From Sporichthyaceae bacterium (lineage in GTDB: Bacteria > Actinomycetota > Actinomycetes > Sporichthyales > Sporichthyaceae), in contig DATASX010000101.1 in assembly GCA_036269075.1 (NCBI GenBank), forward strand, positions 1-39,636: a DNA stretch of 39,636 bases, written 5' to 3'. The notes under the pieces were generated by a model. It was not told the DNA's origin. It ran no database searches and was given only the letters and a program-made list of their open reading frames with translations. The number at the start of each line of letters is the position of its first letter. The first letter of the stretch is position 1. Shown in pieces: positions 24,117 to 33,632 of this stretch. The position numbers were made by a program, and so were the translations under genes.

Positions 24117-26515
24117 CAGCGACGGCGGACACCCCGGCCAAGTCGGACACCGTCCTCGGGCAGCCCATGCGGCGCAAGGAGGACGCGCACCTCATCACCG
24201 GTCGCACCCGCTGGACCGACAACATCCAACTGCCCGGCATGCTCCACGTGGCCTACCTGCGCAGCCCGATCGCGCACGCCCGGATCACCGTCGACACCAG
24301 CGCCGCGAAGTCCTACCCCGGCGTCGTGGGCGTCTGGAGCGCGGCGGACTTCGGCGCTTCCCAGGCGATCATCCCGGAGGCTTGGCACTGCCACCCGGAC
24401 ATGAAGAAGCCGGTCACCACGCCGCTGGCCACCGACAAGGTTCACTTCGTCGGCGAGCCGATCGCGGTCGTCGTGGCCGAGACTCGCTACCAGGCCAGCG
24501 ACGCCCTCGAGGCGATCTCGGTCGAGTACGACGCGCTGCCCGCGGTCATCGACCTCGAGTCGGCGTTCGACAACACGACGCTGGTCAACGAGGACATCGG
24601 CACCAACCAGTGCTACGCCCTGGTCTCGCCGGCGGAGTCCTACGAGGCGGCCAAGGCCAAGGCCGACGTGGTGATCAAGCGCCGCTTCCGGCAGCAGCGG
24701 CTCGCGCCGGCCTACATGGAGCCGCGGTCGGTCGTCGTGCAGCCGACGATGGACGACTTCACGATCTGGTCGGCCACGCAGATCCCGCACGTGCTGCGGG
24801 TCGTGCTCTCGCTGCTGACCGGGATCTCCGAGTCGAAGCTGCGAGTCGTCGCCCCGGACGTCGGCGGCGGCTTCGGCGGCAAGATCGGCGTGCACACCGA
24901 GGAGATCATCACCCTGCTGCTGGCCAAGCAGTTGAACCGGCCGCTGAAGTGGACCGAGTCCCGCTCGGAGAACTTCCAGGCCGCCCACCACGGCCGCGAC
25001 CAGATCCAGGACATCGAGTTCGCGGCGAAGAGCGACGGCACGCTGCTCGGGATGAAGGTCGAACTGATGGCCGACCTCGGTGCCCAACTGAAGTTGTTCA
25101 CCGCCGTTGTCCCGCTGTTCGGCTCCGGCATTTTCAACGCCATCTACAAGTTGGAGGGTTACCAGTTCAACTGCCGGACGGCCTTCACCAACAAGACCCC
25201 GACCGATGCCTACCGCGGCGCCGGCCGGCCGGAGGCGACCTTCGGCGCCGAGCGGATGATGGACGAACTGGCAGCTGAGCTGGGCATGGACCCGATCGAG
25301 GTCCGGCGCAAGAACTGGATCAAGCACGAGGAGTTCCCGTTCACCACGATCTCCGGGATGTACTACGACTCGGGGAACTACGAGGCGGCCACCGACAAGG
25401 CGCTGGCGCTCTTCGGGTACGAGGAACTGCGCGCTGAGCAGAAGCGCCGCCGCGAGGCCGGGGACAAGGTCCAACTCGGCATCGGCATCTCGACGTTCAC
25501 CGAGGCCTGCGGCCTTGCGCCGAGCCGGGCCATGGGACAGCTCGGGGTCAGCGCCGGTGGTTGGGAGCGTGCCGAGGTCCGGGTCACCATCACCGGCAAG
25601 ATCCAGGTGATCTCCGGGGCCAGCCCGCACGGCCAGGGCCATTGGACCTCGTGGTCGCAGCTGGTCTCGGACAAGCTCGGGATCCCGTTCGAGGACATCG
25701 AGTTGCTGGCCGGCGACACCGCGACCGGACCGCAGGGCATGGACACCTACGGCTCCCGTTCGCTGGTCGTCGGCGGCTCGGCGATCGTGAAGGCCTGCGA
25801 CAAGGTGATCGCCAAGGCGCGCCGGGTCGCGGCGCACACCCTCGAGTGCGACCCGGACGACTTGGACTTCAACGCCGGTACGTTCAGCGTCAAGGGTTCC
25901 CCGGACTCCAAGCTCACGATCCAGGAGTGCGCGTTCGCGACCCATCTCGCGCACAACATCCCGGACGACATGGAGCCGAGCCTCAACAGCACCTTCACCT
26001 TCGACCCGGTCAACCTTTCCTTCCCGCACGGCACCCACCTGTGCGCGATCGAGGTCGACACCGAGACCGGCTTCTCGAAGATCCGCAAGTACGTCTGCGT
26101 CGACGACGTCGGCACCGTGGTGAACCCGATGATCGTCGAGGGCCAGATCCACGGCGGTCTGGCGCAGGGCATCGCCCAGGCGCTGTACGAGGAGGTCATA
26201 TTCGACGACGCGGGCAACCAGACCACGGGCACCTTCGTGGACTACCTGGTGCCCTCGGCCATGGACCTGCCCAGCTTCACCACCGACCGCACCGAGACCC
26301 CGTCCAACGACAACCCCATCGGGGCCAAGGGCGTGGGTGAGGCCGGTTGCATCGCCTCCACGCCGGCAGTCGTGAACGCGATCGTCGACGCCGTGCGGCA
26401 CTTCGGCATCAACGACATCCAGATGCCCTGCACCCCGGAGCGCGTCTGGCGCGCCGTCCACGAGGCCAAGAAGGCTCATCCCCACGGCAGTGTCATTGGA
26501 GGAGGGGCCAAGTGA
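24113..26515 (+). CDS. coxL: CO dehydrogenase-family large (Mo) subunit, form II-type
   Basis: 800 residues, the usual length. Starts GQPMRRKEDAHLITGRTRWTDNI, contains the pterin-binding DVGGGFGGKIG (about 250), the active-site loop AYRGAGRPEA at 366-375, GASPHGQGHWTSWSQLVSD, and the catalytic Glu in KGVGEAGC (E743). Form I CODH carries AYRCSFR with the Cu-binding Cys; here AYRGAGR is the form II signature. Form II enzymes have been proposed to oxidise CO poorly or to act on other substrates, so the true substrate is open. ATG at 24113 overlaps coxS by four bases. The 3' end overlaps coxM (GTGA). Confidence 0.93.
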   Translation: MTATADTPAKSDTVLGQPMRRKEDAHLITGRTRWTDNIQLPGMLHVAYLRSPIAHARITVDTSAAKSYPGVVGVWSAADFGASQAIIPEAWHCHPDMKKPVTTPLATDKVHFVGEPIAVVVAETRYQASDALEAISVEYDALPAVIDLESAFDNTTLVNEDIGTNQCYALVSPAESYEAAKAKADVVIKRRFRQQRLAPAYMEPRSVVVQPTMDDFTIWSATQIPHVLRVVLSLLTGISESKLRVVAPDVGGGFGGKIGVHTEEIITLLLAKQLNRPLKWTESRSENFQAAHHGRDQIQDIEFAAKSDGTLLGMKVELMADLGAQLKLFTAVVPLFGSGIFNAIYKLEGYQFNCRTAFTNKTPTDAYRGAGRPEATFGAERMMDELAAELGMDPIEVRRKNWIKHEEFPFTTISGMYYDSGNYEAATDKALALFGYEELRAEQKRRREAGDKVQLGIGISTFTEACGLAPSRAMGQLGVSAGGWERAEVRVTITGKIQVISGASPHGQGHWTSWSQLVSDKLGIPFEDIELLAGDTATGPQGMDTYGSRSLVVGGSAIVKACDKVIAKARRVAAHTLECDPDDLDFNAGTFSVKGSPDSKLTIQECAFATHLAHNIPDDMEPSLNSTFTFDPVNLSFPHGTHLCAIEVDTETGFSKIRKYVCVDDVGTVVNPMIVEGQIHGGLAQGIAQALYEEVIFDDAGNQTTGTFVDYLVPSAMDLPSFTTDRTETPSNDNPIGAKGVGEAGCIASTPAVVNAIVDAVRHFGINDIQMPCTPERVWRAVHEAKKAHPHGSVIGGGAK

Positions 26516-27381
26516 TCCCGTCCAGCTTCGAGTACGTGAAGGCGACTTCGGTCGCCGAGGCAGTGTCGGCGCTGGCCGAGTCCGACGAGGCCAAACTGCT
26601 GGCCGGCGGCCAGAGCTTCATCCCGATCCTGCGGCTGAAGCTCGCCTCGCCGGAGCTGATCGTCGACGTCAGCCGGGTCTCCGAGCTTCGCGGCATCCGC
26701 GAGGACGGCGACGCCCTGGTGATCGGGTCGATGACCACCCACCACGAGGTCATGAACGACTCGCTGGTGAAGACCCACGCCCCGTTGCTGGCCGCGGCCA
26801 CCGCCACGGTCGCCGACCCGCAGGTGCGGCACCGGGGCACCTTCGGTGGTGCCCTGGCGCACGCCGACCCGGCCGGCGACCTGCCCGGCGTGGCCCTGGT
26901 CCACGGCGCGACGATGACCATCGTCGGCCCGAAAGGCACCCGCACCGTGTCGGCCGCGGAGTTCTTCGTGGACTATCTGGAGACCGTCCTGGAGGAAAAC
27001 GAGCTGCTCACCTCGATCCGACTTCCCAAATTGAGTGTCGGCGAAGCCGGCGCCGGCTGGGGCGTGCACTACGAGAAGTTCAACCGGGTCGCCCAGGCCT
27101 GGTCGATCGTCGGTGTGGCCGCCGCTGTCCGGCGGGACAACGGCCACATCGCCGAGGCCCGGATCGCCCTGACCAACATGGGGTCCACGCATCTGCGGGC
27201 GACCGCGGCCGAGGAAGCCCTGGCCGGGGCCGAGGCCACCGCCGGTGCTGTCCACGGGGCGTCGCAGTTGGCCGCGGAAGGCACCAGCCCCACCAGCGAT
27301 CAGAACGCCGCGGCGGACTACCGTGAGGAGTTGGCCCGAGTGCTCACCAATCGCGCGGTCAAGGCTGCCGCAGGGATCTGA
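26512..27381 (+). CDS. coxM: CO dehydrogenase-family medium (FAD) subunit
   Basis: 289 residues. FAD-binding motifs LLAGGQSFIPILRLKLASP (about 29-47) and RHRGTFGGALAHADPAGDLP fit the CoxM pattern (AGGQS, T-I/F-GG-x-x-AHADPA). C-terminal domain: GWGVHYEKFNRVAQAWSIVGVAAAV. GTG at 26512 overlaps the coxL stop and has GGAGGAGG upstream. It completes the S-L-M core of the enzyme. Confidence 0.94.
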   Translation: MIPSSFEYVKATSVAEAVSALAESDEAKLLAGGQSFIPILRLKLASPELIVDVSRVSELRGIREDGDALVIGSMTTHHEVMNDSLVKTHAPLLAAATATVADPQVRHRGTFGGALAHADPAGDLPGVALVHGATMTIVGPKGTRTVSAAEFFVDYLETVLEENELLTSIRLPKLSVGEAGAGWGVHYEKFNRVAQAWSIVGVAAAVRRDNGHIAEARIALTNMGSTHLRATAAEEALAGAEATAGAVHGASQLAAEGTSPTSDQNAAADYREELARVLTNRAVKAAAGI

Positions 27382-27472
27382 AGTCAACGGTTCACCGGGC
27401 CGTGCAGCGGGAAGGGCCCGCGGCACGGCCCGGAGACCGTCGAGGTGCACAGTCGCGAGTAAGGAAATCGGC

Positions 27473-28138
27473 ATGCAGATGGAGCATGAGTTCACCGTCC
27501 CGGTATCGGTCGAGAAGGCGTGGGACGTTCTGCTCGATGTCGAGCGCCTCGCGCCGTGCATGCCCGGCGCGGTGCTCGACGAGGTGCGCGGCGACGAGTT
27601 CGACGGCCGGGTCAAGGTGAAGGTCGGCCCGATCACCGTCACGTACGGCGGCACGGCGTCGTTCGTCGAGAAGGACGTCGAGAACCGCAAGCTGGTCATC
27701 AAGGCCAACGGCAAGGAGGCCAAGGGCGCCGGCACCGCGGCCGCGACCATCACGGCCGTTCTCAAGGGCAGCGGCGAGGAGACCCAGGTGGTCGTCTCCA
27801 CCGATCTGGCGATCACCGGTCGGCCCGCCCAGTTCGGTCGCGGCGTCATGGTGGACGTGAGCAACAAACTGCTGGGCAAGTTCACCGACTGCCTGTCCGA
27901 GCAGATCTCCGGCGGCGGCGCGGAAGCGGCCCCGGCGGCCACCTCGCCCGCTCCGCGCGCGACCGCCGGCAGCAACGGCTCATCCGCGGCCCCGAGCAAG
28001 CCGGTGACCCGTTCCGAGCCGGAGGCGATCGACCTGTTCGACGCCGCCGGTGCCCCGGTGCTCAAGCGACTCGCCCCGCTGGCCGGCTTGGTCGTCCTGG
28101 TCCTGCTGGTGCTCGGCATCAAGCGTCGCCGCCGCTGA
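27473..28138 (+). CDS. coxG: CoxG-like SRPBCC protein with C-terminal membrane anchor
   Basis: 221 residues. Residues 1-145 form a CoxG/SRPBCC domain: MEHEFTVPVSVEKAWDVLLDVERLAPCMPGA, VGPITVTYGGTASFVEKD, TDLAITGRPAQFGRGVM. A Pro/Ala/Ser linker follows, then one transmembrane helix (LAPLAGLVVLVLLVLGI) ending in KRRRR, so the protein is tail-anchored with the domain in the cytoplasm. CoxG is thought to dock CODH on the membrane; the anchor suits that. ATG at 27473 has AAGGA upstream. It is 91 bases after coxM. The last 20 bases overlap the convergent protease gene. Confidence 0.9.
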   Translation: MQMEHEFTVPVSVEKAWDVLLDVERLAPCMPGAVLDEVRGDEFDGRVKVKVGPITVTYGGTASFVEKDVENRKLVIKANGKEAKGAGTAAATITAVLKGSGEETQVVVSTDLAITGRPAQFGRGVMVDVSNKLLGKFTDCLSEQISGGGAEAAPAATSPAPRATAGSNGSSAAPSKPVTRSEPEAIDLFDAAGAPVLKRLAPLAGLVVLVLLVLGIKRRRR

Positions 28139-29783
28139 CCGACTGGGAGTTGACCCCGACCGCGTCCCACGCGGCCTCGATCGCCCGCACCTGCGCCGAC
28201 CGCGCCCCGTGCAGGTCGGTCGCGGCGGCGATCACCGCTTGGCGCGCGGCGGGGTAGTCGGTGGCCGAGGTGAAGTAGTGGGTCAACGCCCGGTACCAGA
28301 TCGCGGCGGCGTCGTCGCGTCCGATGCCGACCACCTTGCGGCCGTCGCAGGTCGGGCTGTCGTAGCTGATCCCGTTGATCCGTCTGCGCCCGCTGCCCTC
28401 CGCCAGCAGGTAGAAGAAGTGATTGCCGATCCCGGCTGCCAGGTGCGGATCGAGTTGGCCCAGCTGCGGGTACCAGCAGTCCGGGGAGAGCTTGTCGCGG
28501 CTGGGCCGGTCCAGGTACCGGATCGCCTGCCTGCGCCCGCTCCGGTCGATGAAGTCCTGCGCGCCGATCAGGTAGTCGCCCGGGTCGGCCGGGTTGTGCG
28601 CATAGAACTCGATCATCGTGCCGAGGATGTCGCTGGTCGACTCGTTCAGTCCGCCTGACTCCCCGTCAGGTGCCAGTTTCGCGGTCCGCGCGGTGACCCC
28701 GTGGGTGATCTCGTGCCCGGTGACGTCCAGTGACACCAGCGGCCCGAGCTTGGTGCCGTCGCCGTCGCCGTAGGTCATGCAGAAACAGTCGTCGCTCCAG
28801 AAGGCGTTCGCGTAGCCGGTCCCGTAATGCACCCGCGACTCCACGCCGACCCCGTCGTCGTTGACCCCGGACCGGCCCAGGACGTTCTTGTAGAAGTCCC
28901 AGGTCATGTCCGAGCCGTACTGAGCGTCGACCGCAACTGTCTGACGGTTCGTCAGAGTGCTGTCGCCCCAGTCGTTCGACGCATTCGTGAACAACTCGGT
29001 GGTCGCCGGGTCGCAGAACCCGATCGGCAGGCAGGAGTCCGTGGCGTTGCCCGCGTCGACCGTGCGCCCGCCACCCCGGGTCATGTCGCGCAGCGCGTAG
29101 GAACGTTCGACCGTCGCGGTCTGCAACGGCACGTCGCCGTCGTAGTACGAGTGCCCGGTGCCGGCCACCGTCTCGACCGCCTCGTCGAAGAAGCGCACCG
29201 CACCGGTCCGCGTGTCGACGTAGGTGTGCCGATGACTCGGTGTGGCGTCCGACTGGGTGCCGACAGTCTCGACGTCCCAGGCCAACGTGGGCACGCCGTG
29301 CCGGGTGTCGATGACCAGTCGGGGTGAGCCCATCTGGGTCGACCGCGCCGTGAGCGCCCGCGCCGCGGCCGCTGTGGCGCCGACCGCCGGAACCGTCGAC
29401 AACAACTCCAACGGTCGGCGCAGGCTCGCGCTGACGCCGAGCCACCGCCCGTCGCGCCCGCGGTGGACGACGAAATCGCCACCCAGGACGGGCATTCCGC
29501 GGAATGTGCGTTCCATTCGCACATGGGTCGACCCGTCCCGGTCGGCCATTACGTCGAGCGCGGCGACCCGGTAGTCCCGGCCGAGCCCCTGCGGCCCGGA
29601 GCCATCGGTGGCGAAGCCCAGCGCGCTCGCGTGCTGCCGCAGCGCCGACAGGGCGCCGGCGACGACGGCGGCCCGGCCGGCCGGCGCCGCCGCGGTGGCC
29701 CCCGCGTCCGGTGCCGCCGCGCCGGCCGCGGCCAGTGCCGCGAGCGCCAGACCGGCGCACGCTGATCTCGTACGGAATTCCAT
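28119..29783 (-). CDS. Secreted thermolysin-like (M4) metalloprotease
   Basis: 554 residues. A signal peptide (RTRSACAGLALAALAAAGAAA) is followed by an FTP/PepSY-type propeptide (about 40-200; GMPVLGGDFVVHRGRDGRWLG, HRHTYVDTRTGAVRFFDE). The catalytic domain has HEITH at 357-361 (two Zn His plus Glu358), the third ligand E381 in GGLNESTSD, and a C-terminal helical part with GIGRDDAAAIWYRALTHYFTSATDY. It is a Zn endopeptidase, extracellular. ATG at 29783 is chosen because the signal peptide begins there; a longer in-frame extension is Arg/Pro-rich and unlikely. Confidence 0.93.
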   Translation of the reverse strand: MEFRTRSACAGLALAALAAAGAAAPDAGATAAAPAGRAAVVAGALSALRQHASALGFATDGSGPQGLGRDYRVAALDVMADRDGSTHVRMERTFRGMPVLGGDFVVHRGRDGRWLGVSASLRRPLELLSTVPAVGATAAAARALTARSTQMGSPRLVIDTRHGVPTLAWDVETVGTQSDATPSHRHTYVDTRTGAVRFFDEAVETVAGTGHSYYDGDVPLQTATVERSYALRDMTRGGGRTVDAGNATDSCLPIGFCDPATTELFTNASNDWGDSTLTNRQTVAVDAQYGSDMTWDFYKNVLGRSGVNDDGVGVESRVHYGTGYANAFWSDDCFCMTYGDGDGTKLGPLVSLDVTGHEITHGVTARTAKLAPDGESGGLNESTSDILGTMIEFYAHNPADPGDYLIGAQDFIDRSGRRQAIRYLDRPSRDKLSPDCWYPQLGQLDPHLAAGIGNHFFYLLAEGSGRRRINGISYDSPTCDGRKVVGIGRDDAAAIWYRALTHYFTSATDYPAARQAVIAAATDLHGARSAQVRAIEAAWDAVGVNSQSVSGGDA

Positions 29784-29925
29784 CCCGACCCCCGAGGAAG
29801 ACGACTGCGTCGTGATCCTCACCGCGCCGGGCCCGCGCCGGGGCCGTCGAGTCGGGCCTTGTGGACAACTTCGGCCTGTGGACGCCCGTTCGCCGGCTAG
29901 CATCGGATTCGGCGGGAGGAGCGCG

Positions 29926-30831
29926 ATGGCCGAGGTCATGGCAGAGATCAACGGCATCCGGATGTGCTACGAGGACCTCGGCGACCCCGCGGCACCGCCG
30001 CTGCTGCTGATCATGGGCCTGGGCGGGCCGCTGATCTGGTGGGACGACGAGTTCTGCCAAGGCCTGGTCGACCGCGGATTTCGGGTGATTCGCTTCGACA
30101 ACCGCGACTCGGGCCTTTCGCAGTCGATGCCGGACGCCCCGATGACGATGGCGCGACTGGGTCGCTCGATGTTCCGGCCGGACCCGGCGCCGGCCTACGC
30201 GCTGGACGACATGGCCGACGACGCCGTCGGACTGCTGGACCACCTCGGCATCGGCCGGGCACACGTCGTCGGGGTCTCGATGGGCGGCATGATCGCCCAG
30301 CTTGTGACGCTGCGTCACCCGGAGCGGGTGCGTTCGCTCACGTCGATGATGTCGACGACGGGGAACCGCCGAGTGGGCTGGATGGCGCCGCGGATCCTGG
30401 CCCGGATGTTCGCCAAGTGGCCCCCCGGCGAGGAGGCCTACGTCGAGCGCAGCGTAGAGGGCGTCGGTCGGATCGGCACCGCCCGCTACTTCGGCACGGC
30501 CGCGCTCCGGCAGCGCGACCGCGCGATCCGCACGTACCGACGCGGCCTGAACCCCGCTGGGACCATGCGGCAGATCGCCGCCATCGTCGCCGCGCCCGAT
30601 CGCACCCGCGACCTCGGGCTGATACGGGTCCCGACCGTGGTCATCCACGGCACCGCCGACCCGCTGATCCACGTCAGCGGCGGCAAGGCCACCGCGCGGG
30701 CCATCCCCGGCGCGGAACTCGTGCTGGTCCCCGGCATGGGCCACGACATGCCGTTGGAACTGTGGCCGGTACTGCACGACGCGATCGAGCGCACCGCCCG
30801 CCGCGCGGAGGCGCTGCGCCCTACTTCTTGA
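29926..30831 (+). CDS. Alpha/beta hydrolase
   Basis: 301 residues. Oxyanion region LLLIMGLGGPLIWWDDEF, nucleophile elbow GVSMGGMIAQ with Ser118, acid region TVVIHGTADPLIHVSGG and final His in VPGMGHDMPLE. It resembles single-domain esterase/haloperoxidase-like hydrolases. GGGAGGA precedes ATG 29926. It diverges from the protease and converges on the WS/DGAT gene with an 11-base overlap. Substrate unknown; the acyltransferase neighbour could point to lipid turnover. Confidence 0.9.
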   Translation: MAEVMAEINGIRMCYEDLGDPAAPPLLLIMGLGGPLIWWDDEFCQGLVDRGFRVIRFDNRDSGLSQSMPDAPMTMARLGRSMFRPDPAPAYALDDMADDAVGLLDHLGIGRAHVVGVSMGGMIAQLVTLRHPERVRSLTSMMSTTGNRRVGWMAPRILARMFAKWPPGEEAYVERSVEGVGRIGTARYFGTAALRQRDRAIRTYRRGLNPAGTMRQIAAIVAAPDRTRDLGLIRVPTVVIHGTADPLIHVSGGKATARAIPGAELVLVPGMGHDMPLELWPVLHDAIERTARRAEALRPTS

Positions 30832-32302
30832 CCGGCGCCGCCGCGAGCAGTTCGGCCAACGCGGCGGGCAGGGCGTCGGCCAGTTCCCAGAGGTTCGGGA
30901 TCAGCGCCGGGCAGGCCACGAACCCGAAGTCCAGGTCGCCGTCGTGGCCGACGACGGTGATGTTCAACCCGCCGAACGCGTCGGAGATCGTCGACACGGG
31001 GAAATGCGCGACCATCCGCGCGCCGGCCAGGTAGAGCGGGATGTGCGGCCCCGGCACGTACGAGATCAACAGGTTCACCGGATGCCGCCGCGCGCTGTGC
31101 AGCACCCTCCCGATCGACCGCGCCGCCAGGGGGGTGAACGCCGCGGGGACCAGGTCGGTCACGTCGGTCAGCCAGTTGTCCGGCATCGCGGACAGGCGGC
31201 GTTTGGCCACGAGCATCCCGTCGCCGATCGCGGTCAGGCGCCGCACCGGATCGGGTTCCTGGGTGGGCAACGGCGCGACCACCAACGAGATCCGGTTGCC
31301 GGCCGCCTCGCCGCGCGCGACAGGCGTGCGCAGCGACACCGGAACCCCGACCACCAGAGGCCGGTCCGGCAACGCCTGCCGATCGGTCAACCAGTTCCGC
31401 AGCACGGTCGCGCACAGCGCCATCACGACGTCGTTGTCGGCGCAGCCGAACGCGGTGCGCAGCGCCCGCACGTCGCGCACCGGCACGGACGCGAACGCCA
31501 CGGTGCGCGCGCCGGTGATCGGGGCGTTGAACGGGGTGTGCGGAACCCGCAGGCGCGCCCGCATCGGGAGGTCCGGCGGGCGGGTGGGCCGGTTGCCCAG
31601 CCGAGCCACCCGAACGGCGAGGTCGGCCACCGCGCGTGATCCCGGGACCCGGTCGGCACCGGGCAGGTCGTTCAGGTGGGGCAGCAGGCGCGGCACGGCG
31701 CGGAACGTGCGGCCCGGATGGGCGGCGAGGTTGCGCAGCCCGTCGCGGACCATCTTCCCGCTGCTCGGCGGCCGCTCACCGCCGGCGGCCGGCGGGACCT
31801 CGGCCGCCGGCGGCTCGGGGCTGCGGTCCAGCAGCACGCCGAGCACCGCGCCGGCCGAGATGCCGTCGACCGCGGCGTGGTGGACCTTCGCGTAGACGGC
31901 CTGCCCGCCCTCCTCCCGGCCGCTGATCAGGTGCAGTTCCCACAGCGGCCGCGAGCGGTCCAACGGCCGGGCGTGCAGTTCCCCGATCAGCTCGGACAGG
32001 CAACGGAGGTCACCCGGGGCCGGCAGGACGTGCGAGTGCAGGTGCTCGTCGATGTTCAGATCCGCCTCGATCCAGTACGGGCGGTCCAACCCGAACGGGA
32101 CCTCGACGAGCCGGCGTCGCAGCGGCAGGACCAGGTGCACCCGGGACGCGATCAACGCGTGCAGGTCGGCCACTGTGAGCGGCCGGCCGGCGGCGGGGAG
32201 CTCGAGGAGGTACAGGCCGGCGATGTGGCCGCTGTTGGTCGCGCTCTCCACCGCCAGGAACTGCTGGTCCAAGGAACTCAGTTGTTCCACTACCACTTCC
32301 AC
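30821..32302 (-). CDS. Wax ester synthase / diacylglycerol acyltransferase (WS/DGAT)
   Basis: About 493 residues. Active-site HHAAVDG (141-147) fits HHxxxDG; the start LSSLDQQFLAVES and the C-terminal NLLISYVPGPHIPLYLAGARM and NITVVGHDGDLDFGFVACP are typical of the family. It esterifies acyl-CoA with diacylglycerol or fatty alcohol, forming storage lipid, at the inner membrane face. Start could be GTG 32302, 32296 or 32290; a GGAAGG sequence just upstream favours one of the latter two. Confidence 0.93.
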   Translation of the reverse strand: MEVVVEQLSSLDQQFLAVESATNSGHIAGLYLLELPAAGRPLTVADLHALIASRVHLVLPLRRRLVEVPFGLDRPYWIEADLNIDEHLHSHVLPAPGDLRCLSELIGELHARPLDRSRPLWELHLISGREEGGQAVYAKVHHAAVDGISAGAVLGVLLDRSPEPPAAEVPPAAGGERPPSSGKMVRDGLRNLAAHPGRTFRAVPRLLPHLNDLPGADRVPGSRAVADLAVRVARLGNRPTRPPDLPMRARLRVPHTPFNAPITGARTVAFASVPVRDVRALRTAFGCADNDVVMALCATVLRNWLTDRQALPDRPLVVGVPVSLRTPVARGEAAGNRISLVVAPLPTQEPDPVRRLTAIGDGMLVAKRRLSAMPDNWLTDVTDLVPAAFTPLAARSIGRVLHSARRHPVNLLISYVPGPHIPLYLAGARMVAHFPVSTISDAFGGLNITVVGHDGDLDFGFVACPALIPNLWELADALPAALAELLAAAPVKK

Positions 32303-32516
32303 CCTTCCGCCCTGCGCGGAATCGTCGCCGATTATGAGTATCGCGAGAAGAAGTCACCTGACACCGGGCAATAACCGCATGTGTGAGTCAGGCCCCGAAT
32401 GGACTCATAACTACTGCGCGCACCTGCACCGGCGGTATCGTCGTATCACCAGGTCTACCAGGAGCTGGCCTAACCGTTGCACGTGCCTGAAACTCGGCTG
32501 GACAAGTGGGATTGCC
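32303..32516. promoter_or_regulatory. Divergent promoter region, WS/DGAT / globin-reductase
   Basis: 214 bases with locally lower GC (GATTATGAGTATCGCGAGAAG; GGACTCATAACTACTG) than the flanks, as expected for promoters. No clear operator palindrome was found. Confidence 0.4.
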
Positions 32517-33632
32517 TTGCTGGATCCGCGACTGATCAAGGAGAGCTTCACCGTCGTCGAGCCCGTGGCCGACAAGGTGGCAGGTTACTTCTACGCGCGC
32601 CTGTTCCTCGAGAACCCCGGCGTCCGCGAGATGTTCCCGCCCGCGATGGACATGCAGCGGGAGCGGTTGCTCGGAGCGATCGTGCGGATCGTGCAGGGCG
32701 TCGACCGGCCGGAGTTCCTCGCCAACTTCCTCGAGCAGCTCGGCCGCGACCACCGCAAGTTCGGCGCCAAGTCTGCGCACTACGAGGCGGTCGGCCGGGC
32801 GCTGATCGCGGCGCTGAAGCGCTATGCAGGCGAGGCCTGGACCCCACAGGTCGAAGCAGCCTGGGTGGCGGCTTACAGCATCGCTGCGGAGTTGATGATC
32901 GATGCCGCCCGACGCGCCGCCACGGACACCCCCGACTGGTGGCTCGCCGAGATCGTTTCCCACGAGAAGCGCACCGGCGACATCGCGGTGCTCTGGGTCA
33001 AGCCCGACCAGCCCTACCCGTACGACGCCGGCCAGTACGTGTCGGTCGAGACGCCGTGGTGGCCGCGGGTGTGGCGCTGGTACTCGATGGCCAACTCGCC
33101 CCGCAAGGACGGCCTGCTGGAGTTGCACGTCCGCGCCATCGACGCCGGCTGGCTCAGCCAGGCGCTGGTGAACAAGGCCCGCGTGGGCGACGTGATCCGC
33201 CTCGGCCACGCGACCGGGACGATGGTCGCCGACCGAACCTCGACACGCGACCTGGTCTGCATCGCCGGCGGCACCGGCCTGGCGCCGATGAAGGCGATCA
33301 TCGAGGACATGGCGCGGTGGAACTGGTACCGCCGGGTCCACCTGTTCTTCGGCGGACGCCGGCCCGAGGACCTCTACGACCTCGCGGCGGTCCAGAACAT
33401 GTCGCGCCGGCACACCTGGCTGACCGTCGTGCCCGCGATCTCCGAGGACGACCGGTATCCCGGCGAGAAGGGCATGATCGCCGACATCGCCTTCCGCTAC
33501 GGGCAGTGGGACGACCACGACATGTACATCGCCGGCTCGCCGGAGATGATCCGCGGGTCGATCGACCGGGCGTTGAAGCACGAGATCTCGATGTCGCGGA
33601 TCAAGTTCGACACCTTCGGCGACCACCTGTAG
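32517..33632 (+). CDS. Globin-FAD/NAD reductase (flavohaemoglobin-like)
   Basis: About 371 residues. Globin domain 1-135 (LIKESFTVVEPVADKVAGYFYARLF; proximal His79 in LGRDHRKFG). Ferredoxin-reductase-like part: AGQYVSVETPWWPR, FAD motif RWYSMANSP (187-195), NAD motif IAGGTGLAPMKAIIE, and YIAGSPEMI. Expected role is NO dioxygenation or O2/NO-linked redox. The FAD motif is RWYSMA rather than the RQYSL of classical Hmp, as in actinobacterial globin-reductases. The start is uncertain: TTG 32517 fits the homology onset but has only a weak ribosome-binding site. Confidence 0.9.
   Translation: MLDPRLIKESFTVVEPVADKVAGYFYARLFLENPGVREMFPPAMDMQRERLLGAIVRIVQGVDRPEFLANFLEQLGRDHRKFGAKSAHYEAVGRALIAALKRYAGEAWTPQVEAAWVAAYSIAAELMIDAARRAATDTPDWWLAEIVSHEKRTGDIAVLWVKPDQPYPYDAGQYVSVETPWWPRVWRWYSMANSPRKDGLLELHVRAIDAGWLSQALVNKARVGDVIRLGHATGTMVADRTSTRDLVCIAGGTGLAPMKAIIEDMARWNWYRRVHLFFGGRRPEDLYDLAAVQNMSRRHTWLTVVPAISEDDRYPGEKGMIADIAFRYGQWDDHDMYIAGSPEMIRGSIDRALKHEISMSRIKFDTFGDHL

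Noticed and set aside
24035-26485. 816-codon minus-strand frame opposite coxL
   Set aside because: Shadow frame with no motif; coxL is certain.
24113-26515. Naming the enzyme an aerobic CO dehydrogenase of form I
   Set aside because: The active-site loop is AYRGAGR, not AYRCSFR.
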